13,706 bases of DNA from an uncultured Lacibacter sp. (GTDB lineage Bacteria; Bacteroidota; Bacteroidia; Chitinophagales; Chitinophagaceae). The notes below the pieces were generated by a model. That model was not told the origin of the DNA. It ran no database searches and was given only the letters and a program-made list of their open reading frames with translations. The DNA is taken from positions 1 to 13,706 of the forward strand of contig NZ_CAMLGT010000081.1 of NCBI RefSeq assembly GCF_946479605.1. Direction: 5' to 3'. Both the position numbers and the translations under genes were made by a program. Of the stretch, positions 7,483 to 12,890 are shown piece by piece (position 1 is the first letter of the stretch; every line of letters begins with the position of its first letter).

Positions 7483-8109
7483 ATGAATGCCTTGCTGCTC
7501 ATATTGTCGGCATATCTCATTGGCTCCATTCCCACAGCTTACTGGATCGGGAAATGGTTTTTCAATATTGATATACGGGAACATGGCAGTAAGAATATGG
7601 GCGCATCCAATACCTTTCGTGTACTTGGTTCAACATGGGGAATCATTGTTCTTCTCATTGATATGGGAAAAGGAATGGCTGCAGTGCAACTTTCACATGC
7701 AGTAGATTCGTCTATATGGCTGGGTTATGAAACAACATTCTGGAAATTATTACTGGGATTGATAGCTGTTGCCGGCCATATTTTTCCGGTATTTGCCGGT
7801 TTCAGAGGAGGGAAGGGGGTGGCCACATTGTTTGGTGTGGTACTGGCTATTCAACCCTTGACTGCATTAATAAGTGTGGGTGCTTTTTTGCTGGTTGTTT
7901 TTTTAACAAAGTATATTTCACTCGGTTCTGTTATTGCCGTTACCGTTTTTGCTGTTTGTGTATGGTTTGCTGTTAAGGAAACCAATGAATATATGCGGTG
8001 GTTTTCAATTGTTGCAGCACTGTTGGTCATTGCAATGCATTACAAAAACATCCGGCGGTTGTTGGCAGGAAAAGAAAATAAATTCACTGGTTTTAAAAAG
8101 AAAAACTAA
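7483..8109 (+). CDS. plsY: acyl-phosphate:glycerol-3-phosphate acyltransferase PlsY
   Basis: A 208-residue inner-membrane enzyme that acylates glycerol-3-phosphate using acyl-phosphate, the first committed step of phospholipid synthesis in most bacteria. Hydrophobic segments include the N-terminal LLILSAYLIGSIPTAYWIG and several later ones (WGIIVLLIDMGKG, LLLGLIAVAGHIFPVFAG, TALISVGAFLLVVFL, VIAVTVFAVCVWFAV, FSIVAALLVIAMHY). The family motifs are present: the HGSKNMGASNTFRVLG loop near residue 35 (phosphate binding), the glycine-rich GFRGGKGVATLFG near 106, and a preceding GHIFPVF. The start is one base after the prmA stop, so translation is probably coupled to prmA. The long loop VDSSIWLGYETTFW between segments is common in Bacteroidota versions. 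The C-terminus is basic, as expected for a cytosolic tail. Confidence 0.95.
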   Translation: MNALLLILSAYLIGSIPTAYWIGKWFFNIDIREHGSKNMGASNTFRVLGSTWGIIVLLIDMGKGMAAVQLSHAVDSSIWLGYETTFWKLLLGLIAVAGHIFPVFAGFRGGKGVATLFGVVLAIQPLTALISVGAFLLVVFLTKYISLGSVIAVTVFAVCVWFAVKETNEYMRWFSIVAALLVIAMHYKNIRRLLAGKENKFTGFKKKN

Positions 8110-8184
8110 TCTTAACGTTCTTTTGCAGTAGTCATTATTTAAACTTGGTACGCAAATTGGAATCTGTAAGTAAAATCAATCAAG

Positions 8185-8997
8185 ATGAAAAAGATAATTA
8201 GTTCATTGGCGATTATAACTCTGCTTCTTGCTGGTTGTGCAAAGAACCAGATCACAGGCCGTAGTCAGCTCAAATTATTACCTGAAAAAGAATTACAGGC
8301 AATGGCCACACAACAATACCAGCAGTTTCTTGCTGAAAGTAAAGTGGTGTCGGTATCAGTTAATAAGGATGCGGAAATGGTGCGTCGTGTGGGCACACGT
8401 ATTGCCAATGCCATTACATCTTATTTAAAAGAACAGGGCAAGCCCGAATTGCTGGAAGGTTATAAGTGGGAGTTTAATCTTGTAGATAACAAGGAAGTGA
8501 ATGCTTGGTGTATGCCCGGTGGTAAAGTGGTTGTGTACACAGGTTTGTTGCCTGTAACACAAAATGAGGCAGCTCTTGCGGTGGTAATGGGGCATGAAAT
8601 TGCACATGCTATTGCACTGCATGGTAACGAGCGGATGAGTCAGGGTTTGGCTCAGCAGTTAGGTGGTGTGGCATTATCTGTTGCTGTTGCAAATAAATCG
8701 GCGGAAACACAAAACCTGTTTATGAATGCCTACGGTATTGGTACAACAGTAGGTGGCACACTGCCTTTTTCCCGTAAACAGGAGCTGGAGGCCGATCAGT
8801 TTGGTTTGCGCTTTGCAGCCATGGCCGGATATAACCCGCAGGAGGCAATTCCCTTCTGGCAGCGCATGGCACAGGCTGGCGGAGGTCAGAAGCCACCGGA
8901 AATTTTAAGCACTCACCCGTCAGATCAAACTCGTATCACCAAGATGCAGCAATATGTAAAAGAAGCCATGCCTTATTACAAACCAAGAGGTAAGTAA
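8185..8997 (+). CDS. M48-family zinc metallopeptidase lipoprotein
   Basis: A 270-residue predicted lipoprotein protease of the M48 group related to LoiP/YcaL and the Oma1/BepA type. The N-terminus has a signal peptide ending in a lipobox (LLAGC, Cys18), so the mature protein should be lipid-anchored facing the periplasm. The zinc-binding HEIAH is at residues 137-141, and the downstream ExxAD (ELEADQFG, E200) supplies the likely third ligand. The segment NAWCMPGGKVVVYTGLL before the active site and the closing STHPSDQTRI are characteristic of this subfamily. Family members degrade misfolded or unassembled envelope proteins; the substrates here are unknown. The gene is 75 bases after plsY with no terminator seen between, and a near-consensus TAAACTTG at 8140 may be a -7 element. 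A strong terminator follows. Confidence 0.92.
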   Translation: MKKIISSLAIITLLLAGCAKNQITGRSQLKLLPEKELQAMATQQYQQFLAESKVVSVSVNKDAEMVRRVGTRIANAITSYLKEQGKPELLEGYKWEFNLVDNKEVNAWCMPGGKVVVYTGLLPVTQNEAALAVVMGHEIAHAIALHGNERMSQGLAQQLGGVALSVAVANKSAETQNLFMNAYGIGTTVGGTLPFSRKQELEADQFGLRFAAMAGYNPQEAIPFWQRMAQAGGGQKPPEILSTHPSDQTRITKMQQYVKEAMPYYKPRGK

Positions 8998-9020
8998 TTG
9001 ATTTATAAATAAATTGGAAT

Positions 9021-9049
9021 AAAAACCCGGCTAATACAGCCGGGTTTTT
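9021..9049 (+). terminator. strong symmetrical terminator after the M48 gene
   Basis: AAAAACCCGGCT at 9021-9032 and AGCCGGGTTTTT at 9038-9049 form a perfect 12-bp stem around a 5-base loop. The A tract on one side and T tract on the other mean it could terminate in both directions. It insulates the next gene from upstream transcription. Confidence 0.92.
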
Positions 9050-9106
9050 GCTTGATTTCTTTTTAAAAAAATTAGCTAACGCTCTTTAGAAATAGTAAAA
9101 AAGGCC

Positions 9107-9114
9107 TACCTTTG
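9107..9114 (+). promoter_or_regulatory. -7 promoter element for the DUF3052-like gene
   Basis: TACCTTTG is an exact TAnnTTTG match, placed between the preceding terminator and the ATG at 9151 (36 bases between). No clean -33 TTG is seen at 19-23 bases upstream; CTTTAG near 9084-9089 is the nearest similar sequence. The 12-mer CCTACCTTTGCC is identical to the one at the rpsO promoter. Confidence 0.65.
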
Positions 9115-9150
9115 CCATCCACTTTAGTTCTCATCAAAATTTACATTGGC

Positions 9151-9597
9151 ATGTCTATTTCTCTCTTGGAAAAACTCCAATTGAACGAAGAAAAGAACTT
9201 ACTCATTCAGGGATTACCCTCTTCAATCGAAAAGCAATTTGTAAAATTATCATTCGCTAAGAATGTTACGCCGTTGCTGCGTAGTAAGAAGATCGATTTT
9301 GCCCTGATCTTTGCGGTGAATCAGAATCAATTGAACGGTATTTTAAAAGATGTGTTACCTGCATTGGGCCCTAATGCCAAATTCTGGGTAGCCTATCCAA
9401 AATCTGCCTCTAAAATTGTGAGTGATTTAAACCGTGATGGAAGCTGGCAGTTTGTGTGCCAGTGCGGATTTGAAACTTCAGAAGAAGTAGTGTTGGACCA
9501 TGTTTGGACAGCAATGCGTTTTGAACGTGCAATTGCAATCGCTCCAAAGCCAGCAAGAACAAACAAAACTTCAAGGTTAGCTCCGGCTGAAGCCTAA
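9151..9597 (+). CDS. DUF3052-like small protein of unknown function
   Basis: A 148-residue soluble protein with no signal peptide or membrane segment. From memory of the family it resembles DUF3052-type proteins: the central hydrophobic strand IDFALIFAV (48-56), the helix LNGILKDVLPALGPNAKFWVAYPK (61-84), SDLNRDGSWQ (91-100) and the closing VVLDHVWTAMRFER (113-126). The overall order, strand-helix-strand with the phrase WVAYPK followed by a lysine/serine turn, recalls a stripped-down methyltransferase-like Rossmann half, but no SAM motif I is present. A basic, low-complexity tail follows (PKPARTNKTSRLAPAEA). The frame extends upstream to a TTG at 9112, but that lies within the -7 element, so the ATG at 9151 is chosen. 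It is monocistronic, with a strong terminator on each side and its own promoter. Its function is unknown. Confidence 0.75.
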   Translation: MSISLLEKLQLNEEKNLLIQGLPSSIEKQFVKLSFAKNVTPLLRSKKIDFALIFAVNQNQLNGILKDVLPALGPNAKFWVAYPKSASKIVSDLNRDGSWQFVCQCGFETSEEVVLDHVWTAMRFERAIAIAPKPARTNKTSRLAPAEA

Positions 9598-9621
9598 GTC
9601 CGTTCACCAACTAATTACACT

Positions 9622-9650
9622 AGCCGTCTGCAAAGGCGGCTTTTTAATTT
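9622..9650 (+). terminator. intrinsic terminator abutting the CYTH gene
   Basis: AGCCGTCT at 9622-9629 pairs with AGGCGGCT at 9634-9641 (8 bp, one G-U) around a GCAA tetraloop (GNRA class), followed by TTTTAATTT. The stem ends 11 bases before the ATG of the CYTH gene, the same layout as at pnp-prmA. Confidence 0.85.
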
Positions 9651-9652
9651 AC

Positions 9653-10174
9653 ATGAGCCATAAGAATATTGAAATAAAAGCACGTTGTGCCGATGCCGCC
9701 TTTATACGTGCATACCTGCAGCAACAGCAGGCAAAATTTGTTGGTGTTGATGAACAGACGGATACATATTTCAACGTGTCTGAAGGTCGCTTAAAGCTTC
9801 GCCAGGGGCCAATTGAAAATGCATTGATCTGGTATAACAGGGAAAACAAAGCCGGACCTAAGCTGAGCGAAGTACAATTGTTTCCCGTTCCTGCAAACAG
9901 CGAAATCCTGAAACAGCAACTGGCTTCATCCATCGGGATAAAAGTTGTGGTGAAGAAGAAACGGGCCATCTACTTTATCGATAATGTAAAATTTCACATT
10001 GATGAAGTGGAAGGTTTGGGAAACTTTGTGGAAATAGAAGCAATAGATGCAGACGGAAGCCTAGGGTTTGAAAAGATCAATGAACAGTGTCATTATTTTC
10101 TTCAGCAGTTTCAACTTTCAGAAGCCGATCTTTTAACGCATTCTTACAGCGACCTGTTATTGAATGCATCTTAG
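9653..10174 (+). CDS. CYTH-domain protein (class IV adenylate cyclase/triphosphatase fold)
   Basis: A 173-residue protein with the CYTH triphosphate tunnel fold. The N-terminal signature reads NIEIKAR (residues 5-11), where the first Glu of the classic ExExK is replaced by Asn, as I recall in many CyaB-like members. Further tunnel residues are visible in GRLKLRQ (45-51), LIWYNRE (58-64), KKKR (101-104), FHIDEVEGLGNFVEIEA (114-130) and the closing helix region. The fold binds organic or inorganic triphosphates with divalent metals; characterised members are adenylate cyclases, thiamine triphosphatases or tripolyphosphatases. Which reaction applies here cannot be told from sequence. The start at 9653 lies 11 bases after a terminator stem. 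The PAP2-type gene follows closely, so the two may be co-transcribed. Confidence 0.85.
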   Translation: MSHKNIEIKARCADAAFIRAYLQQQQAKFVGVDEQTDTYFNVSEGRLKLRQGPIENALIWYNRENKAGPKLSEVQLFPVPANSEILKQQLASSIGIKVVVKKKRAIYFIDNVKFHIDEVEGLGNFVEIEAIDADGSLGFEKINEQCHYFLQQFQLSEADLLTHSYSDLLLNAS

Positions 10175-10179
10175 ATTTG
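10172..10179 (+). promoter_or_regulatory. possible -7 element for the PAP2 gene
   Basis: TAGATTTG matches TAnnTTTG exactly and includes the stop codon of the CYTH gene. The ATG at 10188 follows after 8 bases, the same distance as at prfB. No -33 TTG is found at the right spacing, so this may be chance. Confidence 0.35.
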
Positions 10180-10187
10180 TACAACGT

Positions 10188-10802
10188 ATGAACTGGAAAT
10201 ACAATCATCCCGTACGAAATGTTTTTACTGTAGCAACAGTCGTATTTCTGTTGCTGGGTATTGTTGCTCATTTTATATGGAGCAAGGATCAGTTGTTTTT
10301 GGGATTGAATAACCAGCATACCGATGTGGCAGATGTGATACTGAAATATTTTACCTATGTGGGTGATGGTGCGTTTATGGCAGTGTTGGGCGTTATAATG
10401 TGGCTGATTGGAAAAAAGAAACTGGGCTTGCTGCTCATCCTTTCGTTTATATTGAGTGGTTTACTTGCACAGGGAATAAAACGACTGGAACAACGTCCAC
10501 GGCCGGGACTTTACTTCAAGCAACCGGAAATGATCCATAAAGTAGATGATAAATTACTGAAAGGAAATAACAGCTTTCCCAGCGGGCATACCACCACGGC
10601 ATTTGCCACATTCAGTTTACTTGCTTTTGCTACAAGAAACAGGGCTGCACAAACTGTATTTTTTATTGTGGCAGTAATAGTGGCTTATTCACGCATTTAC
10701 CTCGGTGCTCATTTTACAGAAGATGTATTGGCTGGCGCAGCATTAGGATTTCTTTCTTCTTATTTTTTAAGCTGGCTCTTTCGTAAAAAAGATTGGGATT
10801 AA
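10188..10802 (+). CDS. PAP2-family membrane phosphatase
   Basis: A predicted inner-membrane acid phosphatase of 204 residues. All three PAP2 motifs are present: K-x6-RP in KRLEQRPRP (98-106), PSGH in SFPSGHTTTAFA (131-134), and SR-x5-H in SRIYLGAHFTEDVLAG (168-175). The two histidines are the expected catalytic pair. About five or six hydrophobic segments surround them, starting with FTVATVVFLLLGIVAHFIW. Family members dephosphorylate phosphatidate, undecaprenyl pyrophosphate or phosphatidylglycerol phosphate; the substrate here is unknown. An alternative ATG at 10164 overlaps the CYTH gene by 11 bases and adds eight residues. The ATG at 10188 is preferred because it begins before a typical short basic leader and follows a -7-like element. 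The stop shares TTAA with the stop of the convergent dnaG. Confidence 0.9.
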   Translation: MNWKYNHPVRNVFTVATVVFLLLGIVAHFIWSKDQLFLGLNNQHTDVADVILKYFTYVGDGAFMAVLGVIMWLIGKKKLGLLLILSFILSGLLAQGIKRLEQRPRPGLYFKQPEMIHKVDDKLLKGNNSFPSGHTTTAFATFSLLAFATRNRAAQTVFFIVAVIVAYSRIYLGAHFTEDVLAGAALGFLSSYFLSWLFRKKDWD

Positions 10803-12730
10803 CGGAAGATAACAGTGCCGATTGCTTTGGTTAATTCCATTTCTATTTCTTTCAGGTGCTGATGTGTTTTGATGAGCATCACCAACTCTTCTGAGCTGTG
10901 TGGTTTTTCCATGTCACGTTGGTTCTCATCCATCAGTTTTTTGATCTTCCGCAGTTTAAGATAGGTGAGTACCGAATGAATGTCCTGTTGGTATAATTCT
11001 TCTTTTGTAGGGAAAGGCTTTTCATAAATGCGTATCCAGTTGGGACTAAGCTCTTCACCAAAATCTGCAAGCGCCACCACCTGTTTGCTGATGGTTTGAT
11101 CTTCATGAAAAAGAAAACCTTTCATTGTCGGTTCCTGCCCGTTGTTATAGGCTTCACGGAAGAGGGTAGCAAGATGAAATAATTCAGCATCTTCAATCAC
11201 ACCCCATTCATCCATTTCATGAAAAATATGTTGTGCTACAGTTTGCTCTTCGTTCCATGGTAGTAATCCAAATTCAAGCAGCAGTGTGGTTAAAGCCCGT
11301 TCATGCTTCAGGTCAAGATTAAAAAACTCAACTGAATCATCCACACCGCTAAACTCCATGGGAGGCATATCAGGTGGAGCATCTGTTTGTGGCTTGAATT
11401 TTTCTTCCTGCTTAATAACACGCTCACGGATGAACTTGTTGACCAACGTGTGCAAACCTGCTTCATCGATCTTTAACAGCTCCGCACTCTTGTGAATATA
11501 ATCCTGCTGACGGGTAAAATCTTCAACCTTATTGATTCTGCTGATGCTTTCGGCAATGGTATTAACAGCAGCTGCTTTCTTGGTTGAATCATTACCCGCA
11601 TCTTTCAGCATTACTTCCAGCTGAAAGAGGATCACATCTTTTTTGTTTTGTTTGATGAACTCAATAAAGCCTGAAGCACCAACTTTGTTGACATAACTGT
11701 CAGGATCTTCTTTATCAGGGATCAGTACAAGATGAACATTTAACCCTTCTTCCAATGCAAGATCCAAACCACGCATGGCCGCTTTTACACCGGCCGCATC
11801 ACCATCATACAGTATCGTAAGATTGTTGCTGTATTTTTTGATCAATCGTAATTGATCAGGGGTTAACGATGTACCACCACTTGCAACCACGTTTTCAATA
11901 CCCGCCTGGTGTAAGGAAATAACATCCGTATAGCCTTCTACCAGTAAACACTCATCATTTTTATCAATGGCCTGTCTTGCAAAGTAAGTGCCGTACAGAA
12001 GTTTACTCTTCACATATACTTCGTTCTCCGGCGTATTGATATACTTGGGTGCATTGTCTTTTTTACCAATAATGCGTGCACCAAAACCAATGATCTTTCC
12101 CGTGTTGTTGTGAATGGGAAAAATGATGCGTTCACGGTAGTTATCCATCAACTCGCCGTTACGTTCAGCAACAATGCCTGTTTTGGTTAACAGTTCAGGA
12201 TTGTATTGCTGGCGCAATGCTTCGCTGGTAAACGCATCACGCTGGCGGGGCGAGTAACCCAGTTGAAATTTCTGTATGATATCTTCCCGAAAGCCACGTT
12301 CCTTTAAATAACTCAACGCAACGGTCTGGCCTTCTTCGGTTGTAAATAATTGTTTACTGAAAAACTGTTGGGCAAATGAATTGATGATGTGTAAGCTGTC
12401 GGCTGTTTGCCGCATCTCTTTTGCTTCCGGAGAAGAAAAAGTTTCTTCAACAGTTACGTTATACTTGTTGGCAAGAAACTTTAATGCATCAACATAACTG
12501 TACTTTTCATGCTCCATTAAAAAGCTCACCGTATTACCGCTTTTACCACAACCAAAGCATTTGTACAATTCTTTGGCGGGCGATACGGTAAACGAAGGCG
12601 TTTTCTCGTTATGAAAAGGGCAGTTGCCAAGATAGTTGGCGCCACGTTTCTTTAACTTAACAAAGCCGCCTACAATTTCTACAATATCAATGCGGCTTAA
12701 AATCTGTTGTATGGTTTCCTGCGAGATCAA
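10799..12730 (-). CDS. dnaG: DNA primase
   Basis: Replicative primase, about 643 residues, which makes the RNA primers for lagging-strand synthesis. The N-terminal CHC2 zinc-binding domain is complete (CPFH at about 37-40, CFGCG at about 58-62). The RNA polymerase domain follows, with the conserved FGARIIG region (about 216-222). The TOPRIM domain has LLVEGYTDVISLHQAG (catalytic Glu about 265), LYDGDAAG (Asp 309 and 311) and DKEDPDSYV. The C-terminal third (about 440-643) is the helicase-interacting region and is poorly conserved, as expected. No ATG is available near the N-terminus. TTG at 12730 gives the family-like start MISQETIQQIL; TTG at 12739 would add three residues but lies in a promoter-like TAATTTG. 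The gene stands apart from the rpsU-dnaG-rpoD cluster known from Proteobacteria and is divergent from prfB. Confidence 0.95.
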   Translation of the reverse strand: MISQETIQQILSRIDIVEIVGGFVKLKKRGANYLGNCPFHNEKTPSFTVSPAKELYKCFGCGKSGNTVSFLMEHEKYSYVDALKFLANKYNVTVEETFSSPEAKEMRQTADSLHIINSFAQQFFSKQLFTTEEGQTVALSYLKERGFREDIIQKFQLGYSPRQRDAFTSEALRQQYNPELLTKTGIVAERNGELMDNYRERIIFPIHNNTGKIIGFGARIIGKKDNAPKYINTPENEVYVKSKLLYGTYFARQAIDKNDECLLVEGYTDVISLHQAGIENVVASGGTSLTPDQLRLIKKYSNNLTILYDGDAAGVKAAMRGLDLALEEGLNVHLVLIPDKEDPDSYVNKVGASGFIEFIKQNKKDVILFQLEVMLKDAGNDSTKKAAAVNTIAESISRINKVEDFTRQQDYIHKSAELLKIDEAGLHTLVNKFIRERVIKQEEKFKPQTDAPPDMPPMEFSGVDDSVEFFNLDLKHERALTTLLLEFGLLPWNEEQTVAQHIFHEMDEWGVIEDAELFHLATLFREAYNNGQEPTMKGFLFHEDQTISKQVVALADFGEELSPNWIRIYEKPFPTKEELYQQDIHSVLTYLKLRKIKKLMDENQRDMEKPHSSEELVMLIKTHQHLKEIEMELTKAIGTVIFR

Positions 12731-12736
12731 GGGGGG

Positions 12737-12743
12737 CAAATTA
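12737..12743 (-). promoter_or_regulatory. promoter-like element before dnaG
   Basis: On the minus strand the sequence is TAATTTG, one base shorter than TAnnTTTG. It ends six bases before the preferred TTG start at 12730, so if it is real the dnaG mRNA would be nearly leaderless. The match is imperfect and no -33 TTG was confirmed. Confidence 0.35.
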
Positions 12744-12874
12744 CGAAGAAAAGTCCTGTAGTTTGTAGCCGGTAATCTTTAGTAGGCAGTCTGAGCGACT
12801 GTTTTGAATAGTGCGAAACAACCTTCAGTGACTTACTTCCAACTTCCGACTATACACTTTCCGGCTCTTTCCCT

Positions 12875-12882
12875 TACATTTG
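12875..12882 (+). promoter_or_regulatory. -7 promoter element for prfB
   Basis: TACATTTG is an exact TAnnTTTG match, 8 bases before the prfB ATG at 12891. The implied transcript has a leader of only a few bases. The rest of the 151-base dnaG-prfB gap (12740-12890) holds no reading frame or hairpin that I can support, and no clear -33 TTG. Confidence 0.6.
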
Positions 12883-12890
12883 CACCCGTT

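Noticed and set aside
7803..7818. Purine-rich AGAGGAGGGAAGGGGG in plsY as a regulatory or SD site
   Set aside because: It encodes the conserved RGGKG motif of PlsY, which accounts for the composition; no start codon follows in a useful frame.
9112..9150. N-terminal extension of the DUF3052-like protein from a TTG at 9112
   Set aside because: That TTG is the last three bases of the TAnnTTTG promoter element region, so it would not be usefully transcribed; the ATG at 9151 fits the conserved protein start.
12731..12739. TTG start at 12739 for dnaG
   Set aside because: It lies within the promoter-like TAATTTG and adds residues not expected before ISQETIQQIL; the TTG at 12730 is more consistent.
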